Part shown: piece after piece, positions 45,514 to 56,668 of the stretch
How positions within the stretch are numbered: position 1 is the stretch's first letter
How the letters are laid out: every line of letters begins with the position of its first letter
Source of the DNA: Mesodorylaimus sp. YZB2_4
Lineage: Eukaryota; Nematoda; Enoplea; Dorylaimida; Dorylaimidae
Reading direction: 5' to 3'
Assembly: GCA_030248295.1 (NCBI GenBank)
Contig: JASANH010000559.1
Coordinates: 1 to 64,000, forward strand
DNA length: 64,000 bases
Notes under the pieces: model-generated
The model's input: only the letters and a program-made list of their open reading frames with translations
Databases searched by the model: none
What the model was told of the DNA's origin: nothing
Made by a program: the position numbers and the translations under genes

Positions 45514-46338
45514 TTGGAAAAAACAACCGCTTGCATATTCCGATATTCACGACAAGCTATGGTCCTGCCAGCCATATTTTTACGAGGTCAACAACTCCGT
45601 TTCGAGAATGTTGTGAAATATCTTGGGGTATTACTACCATCAAACTTACAGTTCACCGAGCATTGCAGAACTGTATCCAAAAAAGCAAGATTAATGATGG
45701 GCAGTGCGAGGCGTCGTTTTGGAAAACTGTCATCATCCATCCTTCAAATTATCCATTTGCAATGTGTTTTACCATGCTTGGACTTTGGATGCACGGCTTG
45801 GTCGCCAATTCAGAAGTCTCTAATCGAAGATAATCGAGAGAGCACAGAAATTCGCCGCCCGGTCAGTACTCAACAATCGGCCTGTTCCATATGAAGAAGC
45901 ACTGCTCCAGCTTTGTCTGCCTACTTTACAAAAGCGTCGAAGCTACTTTAAGGGCCTTTTATTCTATAAAATCTACAATGGCCTTACGGCCTATCCCAAT
46001 CGCCATTTTCAGCATCAGTCAGATACTGGTCAGAGCAGAAGTTCTCGAACCGTCATTGAGCCACAATTTTTAGTGGTGCAAAACCACAGGACTGAAAGTC
46101 TGAAGCAGTCCTTTGAGTATTGCGCGTTGCTTATATCGAATTCTTTTCCAAGTGACTCTGTGACTAAAGGACTATGTGCTTTTAAGAAATCCTTGCGTGC
46201 GGCTCTTTATCATAACTGACTGCCTTGATCATGATATCGTATGATTGTGTATGTATGCATATGTAGTATTCGTGTGCTCCACCCTTGAGTTCGTTTCACA
46301 ATGCTTGGTGAGAGTAAATGACATGACATGACATGACA
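45514..46338 (+). mobile_element. 5'-truncated non-LTR retrotransposon, 3' end of reverse transcriptase ORF
   Basis: The conserved region downstream of the RT active site is readable: VVKYLGVLLPSNLQFTEHC, then KKARLMMGSARRRF, then LPCLDFGCTAWSPI. After a frameshift near 45830 it continues as IIERAQKFAARSVLNNRPVP, QLCLPTLQKRRSYFKGLLFY, to a natural stop at 46217-46219. This order is typical of CR1/Jockey-like and related LINEs. The 3' end is an ATGAC-rich microsatellite (46317-46338, ATGACATGACATGACATGAC), a frequent LINE tail. The upstream catalytic part is missing and the frameshift shows it is dead. Confidence 0.85.
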
Positions 46339-46631
46339 AACCACGCGGTGCACAGAAAACTATGGCTATACTTCGTTCGTGACTCAACAGAAATTGAATT
46401 AGTTACTCTAGGTATTTTCCAACACAGGAATCACATATGTGCAATTTTTTGTTACAAAGAGGATGAGCAGGAATGCGGCTCGTTCACGCGTGTGGTTGAG
46501 AATGGGGGCTCTGTCGCATGTGCTAGCAATGCTCCTCAGTATGACAGCCATGATAGCGTAAAGTTCAGTACGAACGGGTTTGAAAAATCCCAGAAATCCC
46601 AGTAATTCCTGCAAGACAACAGCGCTGGCAA

Positions 46632-49600
46632 ATGGCTTCCGCGAACAACCAAATAATAAAAAACAGCAGTTCAAGTGATTCCAACCCTACTCGATGTTTA
46701 ATCAATCAAATATGGAAAACGGCACTGGTCGGACTTGTTTGCGGAATTATTTTGTGGCTACTTGTGCGCGGCACAACGGATTCGCTGGAAGATTTGATGT
46801 CGACGGAAATATTTGCCAACTACAGCGAATTAATAAAAACGGGTAAGTTAAGGCGATTCGTCTGTTATATGCTGTATTTACTGTAATCTTCAAAACGAAA
46901 TTCCTCGTTTCAGTCAACAACCAGTTCAAATGGTCGTTTGGACGCGGTAGATTTGCTGTCGCTGGCGTTTCGGTCGGGGCCAAGGAGAATTTTGATCGAT
47001 TTTTCTATTATCATAATGGAGAAAAAGAAAAGATGGATCAACTGATGGTGTTTGCTATTATCGGCGGATTATTTTGCCCGGTAAGAGCTCACCGTCAGCT
47101 ACAGGGAGCTCACCGTCAGCTCGTAGGGGCGAGAGGACAATTCTGCTGTGACCTTTAGTCGAGGAAGTTTTTCAGGAACAATGTAAATCATCCTATTCCA
47201 ATGTTGCATGCATCCTCGAAAAAAAAAGCAAAGGGGGATCATTATAAAACGGGCTATGGTAGACGCCTGATGGCTGTGAGCAGCCCATTTCTGAGAAAGT
47301 TCTCATATACAGTTCTTAGAGTAGCAACTCCGATGAATCAGGGGCACTAAAGCCCAAAGTATAGTTCGATGCGATGCGTCAAATAAGCTTGCGATGCGAC
47401 GTTGTAGGCACCTTTTTACATTGTCAGTTGACCCAAAAGTCTCGCATCGCACGCTTCTTTGACGCATCGCATCGAACTATACTTTGGGCTTAATAGCGTT
47501 GATACAGCTTTGGGAAAAAAAATCCGTTTCAGTTTTAGTAACAGTTGACTTAATCTCAAAAGATTCAGTTATTTGAATTTAATTGAATGATTCAGTTTTT
47601 CCTTCAAAAAATTTTCGTATCTACTGTAGATACGAACGCTTGGCGAGCATAAATCTCTGCTGTTTTCATTCAAATACCACACTTTAGTGCATAAGACTTT
47701 AACAGATTCTTTTTTTGCATTAATATTTTTGTTTATTTTTTAAATAAGACAGAAAAAAGAATGGGTTAGTTTTTAGCCGCGCACTTCAACAGACTGGTAA
47801 GAGATTCGACCCGTCTTGCCGACTGGTCTGCAGTGCTGCCCTCAAATTCCTGCGCAAATTTCAAAACCTTCCTGACTTGTCGGATTTTGTCGAAAAAACC
47901 AAAAACCTGGGCGGGAACTCAAAGCCAAAAGCCCGCAACCTGAAAACCAAGTTTTTAGAAATTCTGCGGGTTTCTCCCAACACGTCTCTTTGCCACACAA
48001 GAATTCAAAACTCCGCAGCGTAACTTTCAGCGCTGACAAGTTGGCCAGACGGGTTCAATATTTTGCAGAGGAGTTTTGCAGCCAGGAACAAACTACAGGG
48101 AATGATTATGAAAATCGGCAAGGCTCCCTCAGATCAAGAAGATGTACTGTAACTTTAAAACGTTTTTTTAAAAATAATACATATGACTCTGAAATTAAAG
48201 AATCCCTCTTTTTCATGTTTTGTATTTTAACTCAATTGTGTCAGCTCCTTTTCAACATGGACCCAGCTCTATTTTAGGCGCTAAAGTAGCAGTAGCTGAT
48301 AAACCGCTGCAATATCATAGAATGTGGTAAGATTTGTCAATAATTAGACCGAAATTCAAGAGGATCCATTCAGTTGCAGTCTCTCAGAGCTTTTTGAAGA
48401 TGACAAAATAAGCCCCCAACTCTGGATAAATAGAGTTCGAACCAGCAATTGTCTTAGCTGACTTTCGGTTCTCTCTGAGCTTTGCACGAACAGCCAAAAC
48501 AGATCACTAATTTTAGAAAAAAACGGTAATTTAAAATTGAATTTAACTGATTCCAAAAAGATTCGGTTTTAGTTGAATTCAGTTTTGACGGATAGATTCA
48601 GTTTTAAGTTTCAGTTAACTGTACGCTAGGGACTAATCATAGTCTGATGGGTCGCGAAACAATAATCGTGAGTAAGACTATAATTTCTTAGAAGTCTTAT
48701 TAATAGTTTACTCATGTTTCATTCCTAAAAAAATCTTTTAAGCTGGCCGCAAAAGCATGGCATAAAACTTTCTGCTACCACTTGTAGCGAAACCCTGCAA
48801 ACTCTGTACCAACAAAGTTCCTTGACCGCCTTTCATGTCAGCTGCTTTTATAACAAATTCGAGTCAGAGACTTTCTGGTCAGGTCAATCTGACCCAACCC
48901 GAAGGGTTGATCCCGACCTGATCCAGTGTCTAGCTATAAGGTTACTGAAAGGAAAATAAATCCTGAGATGTTTTTAGCGCCGCAAGAATTTCAAATCATT
49001 GACCATCTTGTTTAGGATGTGGCCGAGGCAGTTGAACGCGAATTAGTGCCATCAATATTAAACCATATCATTCTGGAGTCGCCTGATAATAATTGGCGAG
49101 TGGCACAGGTACCCGCATGGAATTTCACACTTGTACAACACTTGCTCTCGATCTCGAGAATCATTCAAATCTCGAAAATTAAGACACTTGAATTTGATTA
49201 AGATGCTCTACTGCAAAAGGATACACAGTAAACATAGGCTCATCGAAAATCTAGTCTGACTCGCTCGTTAGCCAGCGTATTTTTTCTAGATTATTGAATT
49301 AGAAGAGATCAAATTCAACGAAAAGCTGGCAGAAGATTATCCAGAACTCAGTGTGTGTGGAGCGACTGCAATGATCGGCGTACATTACAAAACGAAAACA
49401 ACTATCTTCCATATTGGCAGCGGCGGCATCTTCATGGTTCATGAAAAACTGTCGTCTCACATGAAAGAGCAAAACGTTGAGGAGGTAATTGCAAAGATTT
49501 TTAGATTCAGGGATAATGCGTGTTTTAAAACAGTTTTGTTTTCAGACTGCCGAAGAGATAGAAAAAGCGGGGGGCTTTCTTAGCTTTGTGCAAGGGTCGT

Positions 49601-49908
49601 GGCAAATTGGTGGAGTTCTGCGCACACGAAGCGCTTTTGGGGGATTTCTGTTCAAGAGCCTTGGCTGGCTCAATTCGCTCTCCTTCGTAACACCGTTTGC
49701 TGCGATTGACATGATAAACCCGTTGAAGTATCTTATTTTTGGATCGAAGGGATTTTGGGATGCTGTCATCCACGACCGAGTTCGAGAAATTGTTGAAAAG
49801 TCTTCTAATCGAAAACCGCTTCTTGCAGTTCAGCTCTTGGCTAAAGAAGCGTTCAAAAGGAAGCCTGGTGATCATATCATGGTTCTGCTTCTAGATTTTG
49901 ATCAATGA
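46632..49908 (+). CDS. Membrane-anchored PP2C-like protein (paralogue 3), five exons
   Basis: Exons 46632-46842, 46914-47080, 49016-49108, 49290-49484 and 49546-49908 join in phase to 342 aa with all GT-AG introns. A short Ser/Asn-rich N-terminus precedes one membrane span at residues 31-45 (ALVGLVCGIILWLLV), with Lys29 on the N-terminal side, and a possible N-glycosylation site NYS beyond it. The rest follows the PP2C fold: WSFGRGRFAVAGVSVG, FAIIGGLFCPDVAEAVERE (equivalent of FFxVxDGHGG), GATAMIGVHYKTKTT, GGVLRTRSAFG, LIFGSKGFWDAV and GDHIMVLLL. Metal-binding Asp is Gly121 at the DGHGG site and Lys290 at the DGxWD site; Asp331 remains. It is therefore likely a pseudophosphatase; type II orientation is inference. 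Intron 2 (1.9 kb) contains a MITE. Its role is unknown. Confidence 0.82.
47348..47493. mobile_element. Harbinger/Tourist-like MITE, 33-bp perfect inverted repeats
   Basis: The arms 47351-47383 and 47458-47490 are perfect 33-bp inverted repeats (AGCCCAAAGTATAGTTCGAT, GCGATGCGTCAAA). The trinucleotide TAA flanks both sides (47348-47350 and 47491-47493). A 3-bp TAA duplication is the PIF/Harbinger pattern. Shorter GCGATGCGA motifs repeat inside. The perfect arms indicate a recent insertion. It lies in intron 2 of PP2C-like paralogue 3. Confidence 0.88.
47520..48640. repeat. Repeat-rich part of paralogue 3 intron 2
   Basis: Repeated ATTCAGTTTT / TTCAGTT(A/T)ACT stretches occur at 47525-47605 and again at 48540-48625, possibly the two ends of one element of about 1.1 kb. 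Between them, 47840-48075 shares ACTTTCAGCGCTGACAAGTT and GGTTCAATATTTTGCAGAGG-like sequence with the MITE body at 37400-37610. No exon of the host gene is seen here. Confidence 0.45.
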
Positions 49909-50137
49909 GAGTAGAATTCAGATCTTCTGTTGTGCCCAACAGGCGATATGGCGGCCAAAAGAGGTTTGTCGTTATATTAATATTTTGTTTTCTGCGTCGT
50001 TTTTGTCTCATGGAACAGAGTCGAGAGCAATGTCAAAGATAATGTAAAGTGCCATAGTCGATATCTTTTGAAGTTCAGTCAGGACTGCCCTATCGCTCAG
50101 GATTTCAGGATGAATGGTAGCAAAACCAGACCGAACT

Positions 50138-50376
50138 GGCCGAACCAGGACCAACTCGCGTTGCCTTGTATCATTTCACACTGATTGACCGTGCAAAAAA
50201 AGAAGTTATTGGTTCAAATAGCTTATAGTGAAAAGACATTCATAAATTAGGAATTATCGCGGGTGTCTCTTGATATTCACCGCAATCAAACAAGCTGTTA
50301 AGCTTTGGTACAACTTGTCTGATCAAGCCTGACTAGCGGCAAGAGAGCTGTAGTTTATTTTGATCCTGGTTCGGTC
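50138..50376. repeat. MITE copy 2, partner of 721-965
   Basis: Direct copy of 721-965 with clear inverted ends: CCGAACCAGGACCAA at the left and TTGATCCTGGTTCGG at the right. No duplication of target bases was obvious. Like copy 1, it has no coding capacity. Confidence 0.68.
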
Positions 50377-50777
50377 CTGCGATGAACGTGAGCGCCTCAG
50401 CGCACTCCCAAGATGCACAAAAGCGAACTCTGAACCTGTAGACTCAAGAATTTTTTAATTTTTGAGGGCTTGTCACCGCGCTGTCTATCGCTAGTTACCC
50501 AGACACCCGTCGCTCCCTTACTTCCAACCCGTTTTGTCTAACTGGATAGAAGTCACATCAACAGGCGCGGTAGCTGCCTGTTTAGCCCAGCCACACAGAC
50601 GCGCAATGTTAAGCGTACAACTTTGATCGTTCATAACTCGACAACAAATCAACAAAAATGCACAAAATTTTGGAAATGAGCTATGTTTACCATGGCCAAT
50701 AATCGTGCAAAATTTTGTTGGAAACGGTTCAGCCGTTCTCGAGATCCAAAATGCACGTTTTGCTGTTCCAGAGATGA

Positions 50778-50811
50778 CGACGGAAGACGACGACGACGAC
50801 GACGACGAAGT
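50778..50811. repeat. GAC-rich trinucleotide microsatellite
   Basis: GACGACGGAAGACGACGACG followed by more GAC units. It lies in a region without a supported gene. Confidence 0.85.
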
Positions 50812-51382
50812 ACTTAAGTCCTGTCCACAGCAATAACCACTACAGCTACGGACAAAAGAGTTGGTTTTTCTGAAAGCTCTCATGGCGCGAAGTATTCTTT
50901 TGAGGGTGTGATTTTAAGATTCGAGCTAATTAATTTTTTTAGCTCCAAAAACTGAATTTTAAGGCATACCTCCAGCAGGCGGAATATTTTTATTAGCCGT
51001 GCGGCGCGCGCTGATTCCGTTAACCGTAGTTACCCTTCGTTAAAATTACTTACTACTGGCCGGCCGAGCCGAGACGAGTGTTCTGTTCTGTTCTGTTTGG
51101 TTTGGTTGAATTTTTTGCTTTAGTTTGGCGGATTAGTTGGCTTGCTTTTTAATGTTTTGATTTATAAGCCCTAAATTCTTGAAAAATCTACCTGCGATCT
51201 TTTGCTCATTCTCTGCAGCAAAGAATTTTTGCTGCGGAAATTGAGGCTGTTTGCCTCCAGAAAATATTACTGCCAGCAATATTTTCTGGTGGTAACATTA
51301 ATGAATTGGTAATATGGAATTGGTTTTGTCTAACTGGATAGAAGTCACATGATAAGCGAGGCTGTGCGGACCACCTCTCAAG

Positions 51383-51988
51383 CAAGGAGTTGGACCTATA
51401 AATCAGAAGGAGACTGCATTTCCTATACCGCAATGTTATAAATTTCCAGCGGGCTTATTTACACCTTGTCATAAGCAGTTTGTGTCTGCGCAGAGTGTGC
51501 GCGGCCTCCCCTTTGGGTCTTCCCTTCGCTGGTGTGGGGGAAAACAAATATACGCAAAGAAAACAAGAAGAAAAATAGAATATAATGCCAGCCATGATGA
51601 AGGAAAAAGAAGTTTTACTGGTTCGATCGCACTTTTTGACAGAACATAAATTTTAGCGTTCGAAAAACATTTCTAATAACACAGTACAGTACCTAATCCA
51701 TTGTCGAAATTGATATGAATCAGAATAGCCGTCCATAAAACGGTTCAAAATTAAGCAATAATGGTAAGTGTCGTCGAAACGTCTTCTGTTTCTTTTTACA
51801 CCTTTTTATTCGTCAAAAATGCAATATAAAATTAAATTTGATCACCAAGAACTATGAGGCCGACTGCGCACACTTTGCACAGACACTTGAAACTGCTTAT
51901 GACAAGCTGTAAATAAGCCCGCTGGAAATTTATAACATTGCGGTATAGAAGATGCAGTCTCCTTCTGATTTATAGGTCCAACTCCTTG
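51383..51988. repeat. Foldback structure with about 125-bp inverted arms
   Basis: The left arm (51383-51508: CAAGGAGTTGGACCTATAAA to CAGAGTGTGCGCGGCC) recurs as complement at 51858-51988 with few mismatches. The loop of about 350 bp is AT-rich. GCTGTGCGGACCACCTCTCA occurs beside both arms in the same orientation (51361-51380 and 51989-52008), so the right arm looks as if it had been inverted within a larger direct repeat. No coding content is seen. Confidence 0.75.
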
Positions 51989-52609
51989 GCTGTGCGGACC
52001 ACCTCTCATGGCAGGCTCCCTCTGCGCTAGAAGCACATCAACGCGGGCACTCTGAACTGGACACCGACTTTCACGAACGATGGCAACTGGCTTCCGCTTC
52101 CGCTTCAGCGGAAGCCGAATTTGGAGACTCTAAAAAAAAGGTAAGGTACGCCGGGTACGGGTATACAGGTCGTCCAGCAGGTACGGGTAGGGTACGATTT
52201 AAACTTATCCCTACACTGGAAGGCGGGAGTCCCGCCTTCCTTTGTAGCGGGGGGAGGAGCAATTTCACAGTTCGAAATCCCAAGGTATGTCCTAAATTCT
52301 AGGGCAGTCCTTAGTCAGTTCACAATCAACTTGGTGTCCCACCCAAGGACACCAAGGAGCTTCTATATTTTTGATCGGAGAAAAAATAATCAAAATCATG
52401 AGATGATTTCGACCCGATGGGCATTAACACACTAGTGATATCCTGTGTATGTATTTGTGTGTGTAGGGACAGGCGATGGACCTTAGAGACAATCTGGCCA
52501 TTGAAGAGGCCTTGGAAAAGCTAGTTCGAGCATCAAACAAGTATCATTTGCGGATTTCCAATGACGATTATACTGATCGCTATTATGATCACCCTTGGTC
52601 GTTACAAAA

Positions 52610-55600
52610 ATGCCCCATCGTCTGACGCCCAACGGGACAAATCTGGCCGATTTTTATCCTAATATCGGTAATGCGATAAAAACTTTTTCTGCATGTCGAT
52701 AGTGTCCTTAGGGTCTAGATTAATGGATTTTCAAGTCTTATTACTGTATCTCAAAAAAATTTGAGGCGGATATTAAAAAAGCCGTAGTGAATCTAGGGTT
52801 AATTTCGCGGTACCTAATTTTCACGGTTCTAAACTTTTGAAAAATTTCGCTGGTGCAAATTTTCGCGGTTTCTAGCTGACTGTCATTGACCAGTTTTGTG
52901 CATGTGATAAATCTCGCGCTGATTCTCCAGACTCTACCAAAATGTTCGATCCTTTTAAAGAACATAATATCAGCTTCCTGTGTGCATAATCAAACAATTG
53001 CACGCTCAATGGGTTCTGAAAGCTCTTGATCTCCTGGTCAGATCTTTATGGTAGTCGCAGATTGAGAAAGGACTGATATCTTCAGTGCTGTTCAAGATGC
53101 TGGTCAGTCAGTGCATCACTGCATTGATGAGGTGACTAATTTCCACATTCTTTAGGGTCGTTCGAAACTTGCGTGGGAACCGATGTGGGTTTAAGTTCAA
53201 ATTAAAGTTATGAGGGTAGCTAAAAACAGATAAAACCATGAGCCTATGTTCTATCTGAAAATCCATGTTTTCTACATAAAATTTTCGCGGTCTAGGCCAT
53301 CCGCGAAAACCGCGAAATTGAAGTGATTCACAGTGGTTTGTTATGCTAGGCTATGTTACCATGACCAAGAGCTTTCTGAAATGAGCCATATAAGCCATAT
53401 AAACTACTAATAAGTTCTCTGGCCTTTAGTTCCGAAGGCTAGCCCTCATAAGGACAGTCGCTTTTGAAATTCTGACCAGTAGGCTACGGCTGACAGCTGC
53501 TGGAGATCTGTCTGACATTGGCCAATTAGATTTTTCCTAGACCCAGTAGCTGCACTGTGCACTCCAGAGAGCAAGTGCAGCCAATGCAATGGTCCTCACT
53601 GCACTAACGTCTCTAGTCCGCCTAAACACGATACGACGCATGCTTACTTGCTCGGGATGGAGATTTTACCTGCGCGCAGTTACAGCTGATGGCGCTGTAA
53701 AGTACAGTCACTGCTATAAAATGACACCGATCGGCAGGGCGATAGCAACCATGAGCCGGGGGGAATAAATCAATTTTTGGAATGTGCAAGTGAGTGAGTG
53801 ACCAGTGAGTCACTTCGCGGAAGAAACCTATTACAGATTCTCCCACTTCCACCCAATCCTCTGGGTCTTCTAGTGTACGGGTAGTTACATAGAAATTCGA
53901 GTCGAGAAATATTCGGGCTAAATCAATCATTTCCAAAAAAAGTCTGTTATAACAGGCTCAAAACTTTTAGACTAGTCAATGCACACAGTGGAAAACCAGG
54001 GCTAAGGATGGCTGGTCTACAGTACTCGGCCAAGGAAAGGAGAGGTCGCCCAACATGCTGCGCACCACACAGAGTATTATCACTAGCACACGTACCTACG
54101 CATGTATGCATTAAGATGGCAGCATCAAAGTCACAACGCGTGCGTTCAGTGTACTGCTGCTGTTCAGACAGGCTCACCAAAAGAGACAAGGATGCTGGAC
54201 GATGCCACACGAGCAGCCTGAATATTCTAAAGCTGCAGCGCTGCGAGTAAAAGTGGCACGTCTTATTATTAGATGCCTGAGCCTTGAGAGCCACCTTCAA
54301 CAGTCTTTCCTTTTTCTCACTTTATGTTCATGCTCATGTTTCACCACATCAGCAATGGCACACTTGAGGATGAAGGAAAACATTACACAAAATGATTTAC
54401 CCAGCGGTGAGTCGAACTTCCGTAAGTACAGTAAGTACTGTAAGTGTGCGCGCAGCCTTAGAAGCAGACACTCCTAACCCAGTATGTAGACCACGTGCTG
54501 GGCTTTCAGTGACCCTATGCCTTGCCCACGATCGCATCCAAATTTAAATGCTTAATACGCAAACTTTGCGTATGCGTATTTTTTACCCAACCAACTGTAA
54601 CGACTCTGTGAACCACATCATTCGCTCCAAGCCATAATTTTGATTCCACATACAGAGTTTTGTGTTATTTGCGGCTATTTTACGGGATTCTGTACCATGT
54701 TATTATACTTGCTAGTAACGTTGCCGCGCATGTAAATTAATTAATTTTGCGTCTCCCTCCCCTGTCAAGTGCACGTATTTGCTTGGGTATGGAGTAAAAT
54801 GATGAGATGGGATTCTGTCGTCCCTACATCAGAAGAAGTACGTACCCTACATCAAGCTGCTTAGTCTGAGTGGTTTCTGCTTATACGGGATCGAGATCGG
54901 CGGGGGACCAACACAAGACACCCACATCCTATAATACCTTTATTTCGATTGCACCAGACGATTTTTGGCATTACATTGCCAAGCAGTTTCTGCCAGCTCG
55001 CATCCTACAATTTTTAGTTGCTGGAATCAAGCGTGACATTGTTAAAATGCGAGCGATGATCGTGCTGTGCGCAACGACCTGTTGTCGACGAATGTTTAGT
55101 CTTGGATTCAATCGAAGTTCGAGATTGAATGCTTTTCGAAATCTGACCATTTTGACCATGATCTACATGGTTTTATTAAACGCGGTCGATCCAACAACGA
55201 CTCAAGCTCGTGATCTCCGCGTCTTTCGATGGTTGGCCTCGACTTGTTTGAAAAGTGGTTGGACTTTGGCTTTTATCAGCGAATATCTAGCCATAAGTCA
55301 GTTCGGATCGCCAACGATCGAGACAAAAGTAGCATTTTTCACGAACTTTGCGCTCAATTTTGGCAACTTGTTTGCTTATTTGTGTTTGGAAGTTCATTCA
55401 CTGATTTCGCTCATCTTCATCGTGGGCGCTCATATTTTCTTTATGATCGAATCGATACGATGGTACATATTCGCCACAACTGCCATGATACCGACCCTAC
55501 TTCGAGTCCGTCGCAAGTCCACGCAAGGATGGTCACGTATGCTACTGATTGTTTGGTGCAATATGGATGTATGCATCGTATTCAACCAGCACAACTGGCC

Positions 55601-55721
55601 TGATACAATTCCTGGGGTATTTGAGTCGTTGTTGCATTTTCGCTTTGATTTGATGGCGATGGACGAATTGCCCGCATGGATATTGATGAAATTGAGTCAA
55701 AATGCTGTTCAGGCCGCTTAG
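52610..55721 (+). CDS. Probable two-exon multi-pass membrane protein, family unknown
   Basis: The large exon 54958-55721 is open to a TAG stop and strongly protein-like. Hydrophobic stretches include LTILTMIYMVLLNAV, VAFFTNFALNFGNLFAYLCL, SLISLIFIVGAHIFFMI and WYIFATTAMIPTLL, so five or more spans are likely. The proposed first exon (ATG 52610, end 52667, donor GTAATG) ends in phase 1 and joins the acceptor GCACCAG|AC to complete an Asp codon, giving 273 aa (NGTNLADFYPNIDDFWHYIA across the junction). A 49-codon ORF (52476-52625) overlaps the first exon in another frame and would be an upstream ORF. If exon 1 is wrong, ATG 55047 gives 224 aa. I do not recognise the family and assign no function. 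The gene lies inside the PP2C-like cluster on the same strand. Confidence 0.5.
53935..54030. repeat. Dispersed repeat, inverted copy of 33040-33130
   Basis: AGTCTGTTATAACAGGCTCA and GGATGGCTGGTCTACAGTAC match the complement of 33040-33130. The repeat lies in the proposed intron of the 52.6-kb gene. Confidence 0.6.
54600..54835. repeat. Copy of the internal part of the hAT element at 34-36 kb
   Basis: The block aligns in the same orientation with 35150-35390, for example GTCAAGTGCACGTATTTGCT, GGAGTAAAATGATGA and GGGATTCTGTCGTCC. The second place is inside the hAT element 33967-35959, so this is a shared nested repeat or an excised fragment. It ends about 120 bp before the large exon at 54958. 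Confidence 0.68.
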
Positions 55722-56367
55722 TAGATGCTGGTGACACATATGCGTTTTTGGTACCCTGTACTAGTGATTATTCGGCGCGAGTGATTGTTTTTTATTGTTC
55801 ATTGCTTGTCATACACATTGTTGGCGATCACTACTCGAACCTGGAAAACATATGATAATTCAAATGATAAAATGAGTTGTGTCTAAAATACTAAAGTCAA
55901 AGCATGTGCGCCACTTGCATACCTCATTGGTACAAGAGAGTGCGTAAGATAAGTTTACTGAATATGAACGGTTTACTCCCTCTAACAAGGAAGGAAAAGT
56001 GACCATCACCGATTTGCATGAAGCGTTGTATATCGGGTCAATGGGTCTCTAGAACAAAAGTTCCGATGTCAAAAAAATCCTGAGCCCCGCTGATCAGAGA
56101 TCAAAAATCCACGAACTCGTGGAGGCACACAGAAAGGGTGATCCACGAAAGTGTGGAGGCACTTTATAATGGTAATGAACAAATGCCTGGCCCACTAATG
56201 ATTTCAGGGATTTGACGGACTTCCCCTGGCCTTTCTGTGCACTCTCAATCCTATCAGGGGCCCAGACTGATATTGCTACACTGATGATTTTTCGAAATTG
56301 CAAGCCACTTGTCAACAAATCGTTTACTTACTCAGATTATTTCGTATGATAATCAATAAAACAGCTT

Positions 56368-56592
56368 TTGCAAAGCAAAGAGCCACATTACATTTCGTGC
56401 AATATGTGTTCTTCTCTGATCGCCGACCATTGGCTTTGCAGACTGGACACGTTGACCATCGGATCCGACTGTCATCGCCACTGGCACTTTCAACTATCGA
56501 TCTGGGCCAATGACCAATGGCGTCATATCGATCGAATCGAATCGGGCCTGGATGTACCAGCCGATTCGCCGAAACGCCGAGGTCGTCCGTAA
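56368..56592 (+). CDS. Candidate terminal exon with Cys/His motif and AT-hook-like tail
   Basis: A GC-richer open frame of 74 codons reads HYISCNMCSSLIADHWLC, then SDCHRHWHFQLSIWANDQ, and ends PKRRGRP before a TAA. The Cys and His pattern (CxxC, HWLC, CHRHWH) could bind zinc, and KRRGRP resembles an AT-hook. Base composition differs from the AT-rich flanks, as expected for an exon. I could not place an upstream exon or a clean acceptor, and the family is not recognised. It might be the last exon of a small nuclear protein or of a transposon gene, or a chance frame. Confidence 0.33.
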   Translation: MQSKEPHYISCNMCSSLIADHWLCRLDTLTIGSDCHRHWHFQLSIWANDQWRHIDRIESGLDVPADSPKRRGRP

Positions 56593-56668
56593 TCTTGCCG
56601 CCTCAAGAAGAATTGATCGTGCGGCATCGTCCACAAAATCGAATCAAGGAATCCAGGAATCAAATCAT

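Larger units (their letters stand above)
49909..52609. other. Intergenic region between paralogue 3 and the 52.6-kb gene
   Basis: No supported exon. It contains the second MITE copy (50138-50376), a GAC-rich microsatellite (50778-50811), a direct repeat of GTTTTGTCTAACTGGATAGA (50530-50551 and 51325-51346) and the foldback structure at 51383-51988. A short open frame of 49 codons at 52476-52625 lies just before the next gene model and could be an upstream ORF. Confidence 0.5.

Noticed and set aside
54008-54477. Cys-rich plus-strand frames of 80-91 codons
   Set aside because: They start within a dispersed repeat (53935-54030) and lie in the proposed intron of the 52.6-kb gene; no family resemblance.
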